Positions 35,035 to 46,954 of a DNA stretch of 64,000 nucleotides are shown in pieces. Numbering within the stretch: the stretch's first letter is position 1; every line of letters begins with the position of its first letter. The notes under the pieces were generated by a model, which had not been told where the DNA came from, did no database searches, and saw nothing but the letters and a program-made list of their open reading frames with translations. The position numbers were made by a program, and so were the translations under genes. Source of the DNA: Paguma larvata (lineage: Eukaryota > Chordata > Mammalia > Carnivora > Viverridae). Location: positions 19,192,485 through 19,256,484 of the forward strand of contig CM057823.1 of assembly GCA_030068075.1 (NCBI GenBank). The letters run 5' to 3'.

Positions 35035-35980
35035 ATTAAAGATACACAGATGGCACACAAGCATATGAAAAGATGCTCCACAGCCTATGTCATTAGGGAA
35101 TGACAAAACAATGAGATACCATTACACACCTATTAGAACGGCCAAAAGCCAGTATACTGACACCAAATGCCAGCAGTGACGTGGAGCAAAAGGATCTCTC
35201 ATTCATTGCTGGTAGGAATGCAAAAAAGTATAGCCACTTTGGAAGACAGTTTAGCAGTTTCTTACAAAACTAATTTACTCTTACCTTACGATCCAACAAT
35301 CAGGTCCTTGGTATTGACCCAAAGGAGTTAAAAACATACGCACACAAAAATCTGCACGTGGTTGTTTATACCAGCTTTATTCATAATTGCCAAAACTTGG
35401 AAGCAACTAATACGTCCTTCAAAAGGTGAATGATAGACCTTGGCACATCCAGACAATGGAATATTATTCAGCACCAAAAAGAAATGAGCTCTCAAGGCAT
35501 GAAAAGACATGGAGAAAACTTAAATGCATATTACTAACTGAAAGAAGCCAATCCGAAAAGGCTATTTACTATAGGTTCCAACTACATGACATTCTGGAAG
35601 AGAAAAACTATAAAAACAGTGTTGTCAGAAAAGAGAGAGGAAGAGCAGGCAGAACAGAGAGGATTTTTAGGACAATGAAATTATTCTGGATGATACTACA
35701 ACGTTCGTGTATGTCATCAGACGGTTGCCATGTACAGTTCCATAGAATGTACACCACCCAGAGCAGACCCTAGTGTAAATTGTGGATTTTTGGGTGATAG
35801 TGTCATTCAATATAGTTCATTGACTGTGGCAAATGAACTACTGTGGTGTAGGCGGTCAGCAGTGGGAGAGGTTACACACACTCGAGGGCAGAGGATATAC
35901 GGTAACTGTGTGCCTTCCGCTCAATTTTGCTGTGAACCTAAAATGGATGTTGCAAAAATATTTATGAAATAAAAAAGATG
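35035..35980 (+). mobile_element. Ancient L1M fragment, ORF2 C-terminus plus 3'UTR
   Basis: Old L1: 'cattgctggtaggaatgcaaaa', 'caatcaggtccttggtattgacccaaag', 'aatggaatattattcagcacc' and an L1M-type 3'UTR ending in 'atatttatgaaataaaaaag'. All frames are broken. Similar in grade to the copy at 2830-4310 and probably from a related subfamily, since both share the 'tgccttc[t/c]gctcaattttgct' 3' segment. Confidence 0.8.
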
Positions 35981-35989
35981 ATACAAAAG

Positions 35990-36419
35990 GTTAAAATTAC
36001 TACTTATTTCATTGCTTATCAAAATGCATTTTCCAAAATCATGAATAATAGCTAATAGGACTTGTACAGCTTTTTCCAGTTTGTAAATACATGTACATGT
36101 TTTATTAACTTAATATGCACAATTAATTAACAAAGCATATTTATTCCCATTTTAAAAATGAGCAAACAAAAGAATGGAGTAGGATTTTTATAATTTTGAG
36201 AAAATTTATCACACCTATTGACAACAAATGATGTCAATACCAAGATTGAAAGTACTATTTGCAGGTATGTAAGTTACATGAATTTTAAGTGTCATTAATT
36301 CTAGACTTTTTACTCCTTAAGAGGAGTCCATTATAATTAATCCTATGTTAAAGGTGATTCTGAGCATAAAGCTCAAATACCTAGAAAGTAATAGATAGCA
36401 CTCAATTTATAGATGGAAA
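35990..36419. other. Unique AT-rich sequence
   Basis: No gene or clear repeat in about 430 bp. 36070-36200 has possible MIR-antisense traces (cccattttaaaaatgagcaaac). Confidence 0.4.
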
Positions 36420-36840
36420 TAATTTCACATATATTTATTATTACATTTGATCCTGACATCGTCTTTTTTTTTAATTTTTTTAATGTTTATTTATTTTTGA
36501 GAAAGACAGACAGAGTGCAAGTGGGGGAAGAGCAGAGAGAGAGACACACACAGAATCTGAAGCAGTTTCCAGGCTCTGAGCTGTCAGCACAGAGCCCAGT
36601 GTGGGGCTCAAACCCACAAACCAGGAGATCATGACCTGAGCCAAAGTCAGAGGCTTACCCGACTGAGCCACTCAGGCACCCTTTATCCTCATGTCGAGTC
36701 TTCAAAAAACAAAGGGAGGGAGATTGTTTCTAAACCCGTTCTACAGTGAGAAAATTAAGGCTAAGTTTATGTGCTCAAGATCATACAGCTAAAAACTGGT
36801 AGAATCAGAACTCAGACTTCCATTTTCTTACCCCCAAATC
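36420..36840 (-). repeat. MIR element, antisense, split by a SINE
   Basis: The right part (36690-36840) reads 'ttctacagtgagaaaattaaggctaag', 'caagatcatacagctaaaaactggtagaatcagaactcag', the antisense MIR core. The left part precedes the CAN-SINE (tttattattacatttgatcctgac). Confidence 0.6.
36463..36681 (-). mobile_element. Felid CAN-SINE, antisense, in MIR
   Basis: Reverse SINE: 'tttaatgtttatttatttttgagaaagacag', 'gctctgagctgtcagcacagagccc', 'gactgagccactcaggcaccc'. Diverged TSD around 36447-36460 and 36684-36699. Confidence 0.95.
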
Positions 36841-36997
36841 TGTACCCTCTCTTATATCCTCCTTCCTATAATGTGTAGGAGCACATAGATTACAGAACAC
36901 CTTACCCAGTGTCTGATGGGGGAGAGGGGCTATAGAAAGTATATTAGATGTGTATTATTAACTTCATGGGAAAATACACCTTTAAAACTCAATGTTT

Positions 36998-37141
36998 GGG
37001 GCACCTGGGTGGCTTGGTCAGTTAAGTGTCTGACTCTAGATTTCGGTTCAGGTCATGATCTCATGGTTCATGGGATCGAGCCCTGTGTCAAGTTCCCTCT
37101 CTCTATTTCTCTTTCAAAATAAATAAAATAAATAAAAACCA

Positions 37142-37184
<43 letters not shown>
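36998..37184 (+). mobile_element. Felid CAN-SINE with internal deletion
   Basis: Head and B-box intact (ggcacctgggtggcttggtcag, gggatcgagccctg), but the central ~70 bp are missing: the sequence passes from 'gtgtcaagt' directly to the CT-rich block. TSD aaactcaatgttt/aaactcaattttt at 36985-36997 and 37185-37197. A third copy of the target occurs at 37240-37252 after another A-rich stretch. Confidence 0.92.
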
Positions 37185-37186
<2 letters not shown>

Positions 37187-37187
37187 A
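37144..37187 (+). repeat. (AAAT)n microsatellite in SINE tail
   Basis: About eleven tetranucleotide units grown from the 'aataaataaa' tail of the SINE. Confidence 0.93.
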
Positions 37188-37317
37188 CTCAATTTTTATA
37201 TCTCTATAAATAAATCAATAAAAACTGTAAAAAATAATAAAACTCAATTTTAATCACAGATTTCTTAGTTTGGAGATCTTGAGAATTCAAACTACTCATT
37301 TAAGTCTTTTAGCATAA

Positions 37318-37548
37318 GGGGCACAGGGGTAATTCAGCTGGTTTAGCCTCAGACTTCGGCTCAGGTCGTGACCTCAGGGTTCATGGGTTCGAGCTCCATC
37401 GAGGGCTCTGTGCTGACAGCTCAGAGCCTGGAGCCTGCCTCAGATTATGAGTCTCCTCCTCTTTCTGCCCCTCCTCTGCTTGCATTCTGTCTCTCTCTCT
37501 CTCAAAAATGAGTACACATAAAAATAAAAAAATAAAAATAAATAAAAC
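37318..37548 (+). mobile_element. Felid CAN-SINE
   Basis: Direct SINE with a degraded first 25 bases (gggcacaggggtaattcagctgg), B-box 'gggttcgagctcc', intact 'gctgacagctcagagcctgg' block and a long A-rich tail. Confidence 0.94.
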
Positions 37549-37659
37549 AATCATCAATCTCTTACCAGGAAGAAAAGACGAAGTACATGCATTCCCTTTC
37601 CTTTAATATCATTCCACGTACTTTTTCTGTCAGTTCCTACACCGTCTGGGATTTTCCTT

Positions 37660-37840
37660 CTCTTTGTTCAGTAGAAAACCCTAAATTAAATTTTTGGCTC
37701 TGCTACTTATTATCTGTATGCCCTGGGGCAAGTCAACTAGCTAAAGATGATGACTATACTGTGGCCATTGCAGGGTTTTTGTGAGTATTAAATAAAATAA
37801 TGTATTTTAAATATCTTGCACAGACACTGGTGCATCAAAA
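37660..37840 (+). repeat. MIR element
   Basis: 'tttttggctctgctacttattatctgtatgccctggggcaagtcaact', 'ggtttttgtgagtattaaataaaataatg' match the sense MIR 3' two-thirds well. Confidence 0.75.
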
Positions 37841-37904
37841 TTTTAACTAACCTTAGTTTTCTCTTTCTTTTCTAATATTTAAGAGAAGAGTTTCCCCTAA
37901 ATTT

Positions 37905-38095
37905 CTCAAATTAAGGCGCCTAAGAATCACACGGACTTTGTGAAAAAGACAGATTTCGAGGCAAAATTCCCTAAGATTTTGATGCAGTGAATCTAGGACG
38001 AGGCCAAGAAATTTTCACGGGTAGCAAGCAATTTAGATGATCCTTATGAAGTATCATACTTTTTAAAATGCTAGCTTAAAACATGATATAGAACT
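37905..38095 (+). repeat. Possible MER5/MER20-type DNA transposon remnant
   Basis: 'cctaagaatcacacggactttgtgaaaaag', 'gattttgatgcagtgaatctaggacgaggcc' and 'tttagatgatcc' resemble a nonautonomous hAT remnant. Weak, family uncertain. Confidence 0.3.
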
Positions 38096-38164
38096 CAAAA
38101 ATAATAGGTAATGAAGAAACAGGGAATTAACATGGTACCCTATAGAAAATGTCTATTTGGAAGA

Positions 38165-38695
38165 GAAGAAAGCAGTTATGAAGGTATAGGGAAACAAAAA
38201 AGACATCGGACATAAAAAAATAGCAAAATGGCAGGAATGAATATTACGAGTAATTTCTTTGGATTTAAGTGGATAAAACACCTCAGTAAAAAGGTATATG
38301 TTGGCAGAGTGGATTTTTTAAATGATCCAACTACAAGCTGTCTACATGAGGCACATCTTAGATTTAAAGACACAAATGCGTTGAAAGTAAAAGGATGGAA
38401 GAAGGTTTATCAATCAAACAGTAACTAGGAGAGCTGTAATAACTATACTAATATCAGATGTAATCGATTTTAAGACAATAATTATCATTGAGAAAGAGAA
38501 GGACATCTTATAATGACAAAAGGATCAATCCATCTGGAAGACATAATAAACATATATGCATTAACCTAACAGCAGAGCCACAAAATACCTAAGGCAAAAA
38601 TGGACAGCATTGAAGGGAGAAATAGATAATTCAACAATAATTGGAGACTTCAACCAACCCCCAGGCCCCATAATCCCTCCCTCATGCAGTCAACA
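38165..38695 (+). mobile_element. Ancient L1 fragment, ORF2 endonuclease region
   Basis: A decayed L1 ORF2 N-terminal region. Residues equivalent to 'EAHLRFKD' and 'LKVKGWKKVY' (38340-38415, corresponding to the QETH/RLKVKGW part of the endonuclease) are followed by fragments of 'ILISD', 'KGSIHLED' and 'IGDFNQPP' (about 38450-38660). Stops and frameshifts throughout. Much older than the L1 at 47.3 kb, which covers the same domain intact. Confidence 0.75.
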
Positions 38696-38699
38696 TAAT

Positions 38700-39525
38700 T
38701 TGACTTAGGAACTGGATTGTCTTAAGTGAGGTTTAACTCTGCTTCTTGAGTCCTGTGTGCTGAGGTTGTCCGCATGTTTCAGTCCACAGTGTACCCTTGG
38801 AAGTATATGGTGGGTAGCATCATCTTGTTTACATTACTACGACTCATATTTTTTAAAGGAAAAATTTTAAAGATTAAAGATTGAAATGATAGACATTTCT
38901 AAACAATGCATTTTTTTTTAATTTAAGCAGCTTTCCATCCTCCACTCAACAGCTATATAATGGCATATACTCTTGAATTTTCTACCAACAATGTTCAGTC
39001 AGATTCAGAAGAAGTTCTATACTGTGGCTGAATACAGTTCAGAGAGTGACTCATACATTCTTTATCTTCTCAGGCAGGTCACTGTTTCCAAGTGACCTTG
39101 CCTGGTATCTCAACCAATTTTAACTTTCCATGTCCGTATGAAATCGCAGTTATAAATTTATACCTGAAAACGTATCCATCACTTTGGATTTTTTCTTTCA
39201 GTAAAAAAAAAAAAAGTTCAGGTTGATACAAATCCTTCACACAAAGGAAAATTAGCTGCAACTGTAAATCTCTTGACATGTAAGTATAATGCATTGCATA
39301 GGATATGCTGTGATTTTTTAATATAATTACCTTATATTTCTACAGATTAATTTTTCATCATGATTCTCTCTCACTGAATATCTTTCTCATTCTCTGACCC
39401 TTTTTCTTCAATTTCTTTTGCTAGCTGTTTCTGCCACTTACCTCCTAAATATTAGTATTTCTCTGAATACCATCTTTGGTTCACTTTTTTATTTTGCCTT
39501 TTATACTAGGAAATTTAATCTTCTT
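38700..39525. other. Unassigned sequence
   Basis: No gene. A 12-base A-run lies near 39201-39214. 39330-39525 is pyrimidine-rich and may be the start of an L2 remnant. Confidence 0.45.
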
Positions 39526-39529
39526 TTAT

Positions 39530-39855
39530 GATATTACAGATCTATAAGTCAATGATTCCCAAGTTTCTATCCCTTTTCTAGAAAGTTCTTCTATGTTCCA
39601 ATCTTTATTTCCACATTCATGCTGTACTTATCTCATTGGCACCCATTTCACCCTATCCCCCAAATACTCGAATCCAATCCCCATGGCCACCTTCCAACAA
39701 ATCTTGTTGCATTCATTTCTTCAATTAATGCACCCTTACCGACTCCTCACCTGAGTCATCTATGATCTTTCCTCTTCCTATTTCCCACATCTCATTGTCC
39801 TCCAAATACCATCAACTTTGCCTCTGAAATCCTTCCAATTATTTGTGATATGTTA
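39530..39855 (+). repeat. Possible L2 remnant
   Basis: Pyrimidine-rich text such as 'ttgcattcatttcttcaattaatgc', 'cattgtcctccaaataccatc' resembles the sense L2 coding region. Low-confidence family call. Confidence 0.35.
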
Positions 39856-39866
39856 ATAATAACCAG

Positions 39867-40077
39867 GGGCACCTGGGTGGCTCAGTCAGTTAAGCATTGG
39901 ACTGCAGATCAGGTCATGATCTCACAATCCACAAATCCGAGCCTCGTATGGGGCTCTGTGCTGAAAGTTCAAAGGCCAGAACCTGCTTCAGATTCTGCAT
40001 CTCCGTCTCTCTCTGCTCCTCCCCTGCTCACGCTCTGTCTCTATCTCTCAAAAATGAATAAACATTAAAAATTTTAA
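39867..40077 (+). mobile_element. Felid CAN-SINE
   Basis: Direct SINE: 'ggcacctgggtggctcagtcag', diverged B-box 'aaatccgagcctcg', CT-rich block and A-rich tail. Flanks share 'aaccag'/'gaccag'. Confidence 0.95.
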
Positions 40078-40379
40078 ACAATGACCAGTCTTGCCTCAAG
40101 AATGAGAGGCCACATGGAAGAACGGAGCGATGCCTGAGCTCACCGTTAGCACTGATATCCATATAGTAAGTCTGTCATCTTAAATCGCACGGGATTTCCA
40201 GCAGTAATATGACTGCAACCACAGAGTGTGCTCCAGCAAAACCAATCGTAGACTCGCCTAGCTAATCCATATACTGATGGGAAAGAAATCATCCTTTGTT
40301 GCAGCCCCTCAGCTTAAGGCATCCTGTTAGGAGACAAAAGTTAACTGAAACTCCAACCCTTTCTCTCAGTGCTGATGGC

Positions 40380-40690
40380 CCTACCTGAAGTCTTTGGATT
40401 TTGGAAGTAGCATTTGAACTCATCTCCCTAACTCCTGTATCTCCTCTTACAATTTATCCAAAACCGTCATCTTTATTACATTGACATATTATCATATTTT
40501 TCCTATACTTAGGAACTCTCAGTAACCACATTGCTGTAACAGTCGAGCTCTTTAGTTTATCTTTGAATGGCCTTATGCTCTTTACCTAACGTGCTATTTC
40601 AATCTCATTTCTCCTTGCATCCACCTTTCAGTACCCCTGTAGGGTTTCGCTCATGTTTTTAGTGCATCCAAAACATCTATTTACCTTATG
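40380..40690 (+). repeat. Possible L2 remnant
   Basis: 'cctgtatctcctcttacaatttatcc', 'gaatggccttatgctctttacctaacg' and 'ctttcagtacccctgtagggtttcgc' are compatible with degraded L2. Weak. Confidence 0.3.
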
Positions 40691-40819
40691 TCGATGTAGT
40701 TAATCACTTGTTCCACTACCTATGGTAACTATAGGTGACCACAGTCCCTAAACCAAATCACTGTTTGTTGTAAAAATGCTTTGCTATGATCGGAAGACTT
40801 TGTTTTACTTTATTTCATT

Positions 40820-40990
40820 TGAATTTCAATCTTGAAAACAAGACAGCTTTGTGTCTACTTTACCGATGAGGAAACAGATTTTAAAAACGTATGAGCCCTG
40901 TTAGGGTCACAGAGTACAAGCCTTTAAAAGTGTTCTTATCTGATTCCTAGCAAGGTAAACTAAGCCCCCATTAACTCCTCTGCTCTTGCA
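40820..40990 (-). repeat. MIR element, antisense
   Basis: 'tgtctactttaccgatgaggaaacag' followed by 'gggtcacagagtacaag' is the antisense MIR core with its 'ggtcacacagc' neighbour. Confidence 0.6.
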
Positions 40991-41454
40991 AAACACTAAA
41001 CATTTGCGTATTTTGAAAAAGAAAATTTAAACAATCTACCAAGATCAGGCTCTCTGTCAGTGCTGTATAATTTTATGTAGTATTTCTTTGATTCTGTGTT
41101 ATAAATATATGGTGAATTCCTGTCCTTCAGTCTAATGTAAAGCTGTATGGTATTATAGTTTTTAATTAATGCTTTCTGTTATCGTCAGTCCTTAAATAGT
41201 GTGTCTCCCTTCCCCAATATATTTAAGGAAAGCTTATCTTTCCACTATGGTTGGTCTAGTAAAATCAACATATTTAATCTTTATGTGTAAGAGCTGGCTA
41301 GAGGCCAATGGAATCAAAAGGGCAGGTCTGAGCAAGGAAGAAAACCAGCAAGTGTCGATGAGTACGAGGGTAGAGAACCCTTTCCAGAATGCGGTAGAAG
41401 GTGCACTCGATTCTGTAGGAAATGAACAATTTCAATGGACTGAATAAGTCACTG

Positions 41455-41640
41455 TTTGCTTTTGCCACTTATTTGATTGAGATCTTGGACATTTTACTTG
41501 ATTTCTCTAAGTCTTGAATAACTTGTCCGAAAAATAAGAGTAAATATGCCTCACAGTGCTTCTGGGGATTTAAATGAGCTATTATACAAAGACCACATTG
41601 CACGAAGTCTGGCATATAGTAATAAATTGTAATAATTATA
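41455..41640 (+). repeat. MIR element
   Basis: 'gcttttgccacttatttgattgagatcttggacattttacttgatttctctaag', 'gcttctggggatttaaatgag', 'cgaagtctggcatatagtaataaattg' follow the sense MIR to its 3' end. Confidence 0.75.
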
Positions 41641-42004
41641 ATTCTTATTAGGTTAAATAATAAAAGATAGGCTAGAAATAGAGCAATTGCTCATAATTAG
41701 TACTAGAGTGTCAAAATAATACTTCTGAGTCAAAGTTATGCTGTTAAGTGTGATATTTTATTTAAAATGTTGGTGTTACACTAAGTTAAGACTGGGAAGT
41801 GGAGGTTGTCCAAAATGTGGAAAATGCTCACAGCTGACCTGATTGTGGGGAAGGTGAATGAGACTCTTATGATTGATTTGAACAATATTAATTCACTGCC
41901 TTAAGGGACTTGATTACACAGATACCACTGAAAACACTGGGATTCTATTAGCACTGGGGAAACAGCTGTTGGGCAACCAACCAATGGTATCTATCACAGT
42001 TGTC
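41641..42004. other. Unassigned sequence
   Basis: About 360 bp with no recognised feature. Confidence 0.5.
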
Positions 42005-43500
42005 TCCACAACTTTTCTCCAACTTCCTTGTCTCACTTTCACTCTTTAATCAACTCTAATCTGACATCTGTCCCTCTTGTTCTTGAAATCACCTCCTAAA
42101 ACGGCCATCGATTCCCATATTCCCAAATTTAATCGACATTTGTTTAGTTCTCATCTTGTTTGACCTCTCGGGAGTATACATCACAGTTGATTGCTCTCTC
42201 CTTCTAGAAAGACTCTTTACTTGGTCTATGTGATGCAAAATTTTCATTATTATCTTATCTAGCATCTCCCTCTCTGTCCTTAGACAACCCTTCTTCCTAC
42301 CTGAACTGTGACTTGGAAGTTTCATTTTTCTCTCCCTACTACTATATGCCAATGACTCCTAAATTATATCTCTAGTCCACACTTCCAGACCTATATGTTG
42401 TTTTTTTAAACTTTTTTTTTAACATTTACTTATTTTTGAGTGACAGAAAGAGACAGAGCATGAGTAGGGAAGGGGCAGAGAGAGAGGGAGACACTGAATC
42501 TGAAGCAGGCTCCGGGGCTCTGAGCTGTCAGCACAGAGCCCGATGTGGAGCTCGAACTCACGAGCTGCGAGATCATGACATGAGCTGAAGTCAGATGCTT
42601 TAACCGACTGAGCCACCCAGGTGCCCCCAGGCCTACATATTCAATACCTTGCTGACCTATTCACTTTATCATCTCACTGGCATTACAAAACTAACATTTC
42701 CACAGCCGAAGTTTTGATTTTCTATCAAAATGGTTTTTCCTCCAGACTTACATTAGTTCATTAAATGATACTATCTAACACACTCTTACCTGCCCAATTT
42801 GCTCAAGTGAAAAATCTGGGCACATCCTGACATAGCTCTCCTTAATTCTCACATTCAATATATTACTAAGACTCACTGAATCTATTCTCGAAATACTCTG
42901 AATCCATCCATTAGTCTCCATTTTCACTACCAACATCTCAGTCCAAGATGTTGGACTCACTACCAACTCTCACCTTGACTAATGCACTTGTCTCCTAAAA
43001 AAAAGTCCATCTTCTTCCACTCTTACCCCAATTCAACCCTAAGTCCATATTGCAGCCAGTGTGATCTTTTAAAGGTAAAGATGAAATGGTGTCAATCTCC
43101 TACTTAAAATCCTTTCATTGCCCTAAAATAGGACTCAAACAACTCAGTATGCTCTCTAAGGCCCTACAAGCTGTGGCAAATGTATCCTAGCCTCTTCATT
43201 CTCATCTTGTGCTAGGCGTGCCCTCATTAAATGTACTCTGGCCATGTTGGCCTTCCTTCCTAGATTCTTGAACACGTTACACTCTTTCCCAACTGCAAGG
43301 CTTTTCTCATCCTGTTCCCTGGATCATCTGGGTAGCTGTCCATACACATCCTGCCTCCCATACACAAACTGCACAAATTCTTTGTCTGCCTAATTATTTT
43401 CCCTCCAGAAAGTCTATTTAGGATTGTCTCAACTAAAGGAAATGCCTCTTCCTTCTAGCACCTTGTCCTTTTCCTCCTTAGTACTTCTCACTGTCTGTAG
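42005..43500 (+). repeat. Long L2 LINE remnant, split by a SINE
   Basis: The longest ancient LINE piece here. Sense L2 text in order: 'aaatcacctcctaaaacggcc', 'cacagttgattgctctctccttctagaaagactc', 'ctatatgccaatgactcctaaattatatctctag' (end of the reverse-transcriptase coding part), then after the SINE 'ccaacatctcag', 'ttgcagccagtgtgatcttttaaaggtaaag', 'ggccctacaagctgtg', 'tggccttccttcctagattcttgaacacg' and 'ctttctcatcctgttccctggatc'. No open frame remains. Confidence 0.7.
42401..42626 (-). mobile_element. Felid CAN-SINE, antisense, in L2
   Basis: Reverse SINE: 'taacatttacttatttttgagtgacag', 'gagctgtcagcacagagcccg', 'aaccgactgagccacccagg'. TSD of 16 bp with three mismatches (ccagacctatatgttg against ccaggcctacatattc) at 42385-42400 and 42627-42642. 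Confidence 0.96.
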
Positions 43501-44788
43501 CTTTAAATTTTATTTTAATTTTACGAACAAATTACAAATGTGCAACTATTAAAACTTGCTTCACACTTGGTTCTTTGGTTAAAATTAGGCATAATGTAGA
43601 GTGTTTGTTAATTTACCTACATGTATACAGTCTTGATTAGATGCTTGGGATGCATCTCCATTTATAAGTACTGCTTTAAGAAAATACACACACAAACACA
43701 CACGTGTACACACACATGAGTATGCAGAAATTTCTTTATAACTTCGGGGAGATTATGAAATCCTAAAAGGTGTGCACATAAATATGGGAGTTTGACTGCC
43801 ACTTTAAGTCCACAAAATTTAGTCCTTGCTAAAAGTTATTTCATTCTTATAAAACATTAATTCCAAAAGAGGAAATACAACTCAATAACCTCCACCTTCA
43901 AGTTTCACTATCAATAATGAATGAGAAATCTCTAATCCAGTGAAGTTTAACTTATTTCAATAAGTCTCTGCCACTAAAATACCTACATGTCTTTATGGAT
44001 CTCGGTTCTATTCTTGATGTTAACTTATTAGAATGTACTAATTGATCGATGTCAATAACTTTAAGGGAAAAAATATTAGTAACATTCTGTCTTTAACATC
44101 TCAAATAGGAAATCCCCATTAGTGTAATAAATAATGTATTTGGCAGGGAACTGGCAAGCCATCTTAATCAGAAAACTTCCTGGCTGACAATCACACAAAT
44201 GTGAGACCACAAAGCATATCTTAAATGTTTCAGCACTTGGATTTTCCTAAATACTTCTTTTAAGTTCCTTCTAAGCAACTTGCTCAAAGATCAAAACATA
44301 CTAATTTTATCATTGCTGGCCCAAATCATAAAAGAAACTTAGAAAAGCACATGGATACATTTTCTAACTTGTAAACAACAAAATGTTTCATGACTTTATT
44401 GAACAGAGTCAATAAGATAAAAGATTTTTCTTCATTTGTAAAATGGAGAGATTGAGCTAGATAATAGTTAAGATAACTTCAAGTCCTAAAAATCCTGATT
44501 CTTTTGCTCCTAGACTAAGTAAAGAGTACTCATTTTCTTCTCACAAGGAAAGGTTCTAGTATCATCTGCGTTTTACCATCTCTATATTTTTTCTTCATAT
44601 TTAATAATGTATAGTATATTGAATTGGTATACTAGAAGATTTGGGCTCAGGCTTGCCTCTCTAAGAAGTGGAAATACAAAAGAGTAATTTGTTACCGCTA
44701 CCTAGCTTGAACAAACAGCTACTTGTAGGATTTTCCACCATCTCTCCACTCTTTCCTTCTATATCCCCCTCTCTGCCCCAACTCTATT

Positions 44789-44834
<46 letters not shown>

Positions 44835-45394
44835 CCCAGGATGTCCATTATGGATATAACCATTTCTAGTCTGTCAAGGCCAACAGAGAGTATCCTCAGG
44901 AATCACAGAATAGAAACGACTCTTCCTAAGGATCCATTTTAGATGTCTCCGCTGACAGTTCAGCTACAGCTCCTGCACCGTGAAGGCATTTTGGTTAGAT
45001 CCTTGGAAATGGTGCTAAGAAGTAATAGAGTTAAAATCAAATCTAATCAAAGATGCCCCTAAGCAAACAAGAGAGTCCAGGACTGCCTATGGTCAAGTTC
45101 AAGCTGTACCTGGCACTTGAGCCAACAGACGCTTTTGTGTTAGAAATATCAATGGCAGGAAAAGATACTATGTGAAATGTATGGGAAAGCCAATGAGAAA
45201 AATCACAACACAGGTCCTGAGTCACACAATTTGCAATAGAAAATATACATTTTTGAAGTAGAAATCACACAATTTATAATAGAGAACATAGATCTTTTAA
45301 AATGCAACTCTTCTTAGCATGGTACTGAACTATGGTACAAATTGAAAGCCTGAATATGGGATGCCAAGTGACTATATGGCTAGAATTTCCATGA
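43501..45394. other. Mostly unassigned sequence
   Basis: No gene. It contains an imperfect (AC)n tract (43687-43717), a MIR3-like scrap (44430-44515, 'tttgtaaaatggagagattgagctagat') and the (CA)n below. 44900-45390 may be further decayed retroviral sequence continuous with the pol remnant, but I could not place it. Confidence 0.45.
44793..44829 (+). repeat. (CA)18 microsatellite
   Basis: Uninterrupted dinucleotide repeat, the cleanest long CA tract in the window and a likely polymorphic locus. Confidence 0.96.
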
Positions 45395-46510
45395 GCTAAA
45401 TCCTGCCTGACCCACTAACTCAGATAGCCAGACTCTTACCACGCACCACGGTTGTACCAGTACCTCTTCACTCCCATTCCCTAGAAGGGGGATCTCTAAA
45501 GACTATCAGATGGAAGACAGAGATGCCTCAGCCTGGTTTGTAGATGGATCAGCTCAGTATGTGGATGCAAGCCACTGGATAACCTAACCCAGGGAAAATC
45601 TGCCTAGTTGACAATATTTGAGATAGTGTATCTGATCATCTACTTTGTGTGACAAAAGAAGTGATATAAAATCAGAACATGTAAGGATTCACAAATAGTC
45701 TGGCTAGCTGGTGAAAATCCTAGAAGAAAACAGATTGGAAGATCAGAGACAAAGAGGTCTGGCAGAAAGGAATATATATGGATAAATAAGAGTGGGCGTA
45801 AGTATGATGACCTTTGTATGTGAAGTTAACACCAATCTAAGAGCTTCCTCCTTGGAAGAGGCCCTAAACAACCATGTAGAAGGAGTGACTCAGCCAGATG
45901 ATGACAGACAGCTGTAATTGGCCAGCCCAATGCTGGAACAATGGATATATTAAAAAGTGGCAATAGTGACAGAGATAGAAGTTAGCCATCAACCCAGCAG
46001 CATGGGCTTCCACTTCTCATCATGAATGTAGCTCCAGCTGCCAGCAACAAAGACCAATTCTGAGCTCAGGTTGTGGCATCATTCCTCAAGGAGACCGTCT
46101 TTTATTTGATGGCAAATTATCTACACTTGACCCCTTCTATGCTGAAAAGACCTTTGATTGAGTCAGATAGGAATAGACCTTCTGGGTACAGATGGTGTTT
46201 TCCGTCCACAGTGTCTCAGCCAGCAGCACTATCCAAGGGTTTGCTCTGCCTGCACAGGACCCCGCATACAACAGAGGAGGTATGAGAGTGAGCAATGACA
46301 AAGGGATATGCCGGTCATATCACGTTCACAAAAATGTGGATCTGAGCAACAGGTAGACTGTATGGACATGGAGATCCACTGTCTATATGTCTCTACAAAG
46401 AAGGATTTATTGCCCCAATTGCCAGGCTGTCAGGCCCTTTACGAATTGCCTCAGCTTGGAGATCCCCCACTTCCTGCTGTGGTCCCCAATCAGCAACTGA
46501 TTCAAGCTTG
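45395..46510 (+). pseudogene. Decayed endogenous retrovirus pol remnant
   Basis: Reading pieces of several plus-strand frames gives retroviral polymerase features. Near 45534-45560 there is an RNase H-type motif with Trp-Phe-x-Asp-Gly-Ser. Near 46039-46056 there is a Cys-Gln-Gln-Gln-Arg-Pro segment as found at the end of the integrase zinc finger, followed at about 46075 by a proline/glycine-containing segment typical of the start of the integrase core region. The two motifs lie in different frames and many stops separate them, so this is an old non-functional fossil. I saw no gag, env or paired LTRs. ERV class not determined. Confidence 0.6.
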
Positions 46511-46954
46511 AGTAAATAGATTTGATCCCATCTGTCCCAGTGAGTTAGGACCATCGTAGCTTCAAAGTACTGGATGGCCAAATCTGACACCACTTCTGCA
46601 TCACTGCCCAACTTCTGCCCAGTCCTATTGGCTTGATCTTCTTCCACAATTATTAATCCCATGGGCACCACCTGAGAGACATTTATTCTCTAAGCTTCAT
46701 CTCAGAGTCTGGAAGAACCAACCTGGATTATGTTTTCTAAATGAGTCTCAGGAAAGAGTGAGCCATAGGAGGCTCCAGAGCACATTAGTATTTCAAGACA
46801 TTTTTATGAATCTGTATAATATACATATAAGTATATATTTTTAAATTCTCTTGGGTTTGTACTTGTAGCCCTAAGATAATTGAAATGGCAGGTTAATTAA
46901 TTCTCAAGTATCTTTAGCTGATATGTATAGAAAACTTACATCATATATGTTTTA
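46511..46954. other. Unassigned, possibly flanking ERV
   Basis: No feature recognised. It could belong to the ERV remnant to the left or be the left edge of the ancient L1 to the right. Confidence 0.35.
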
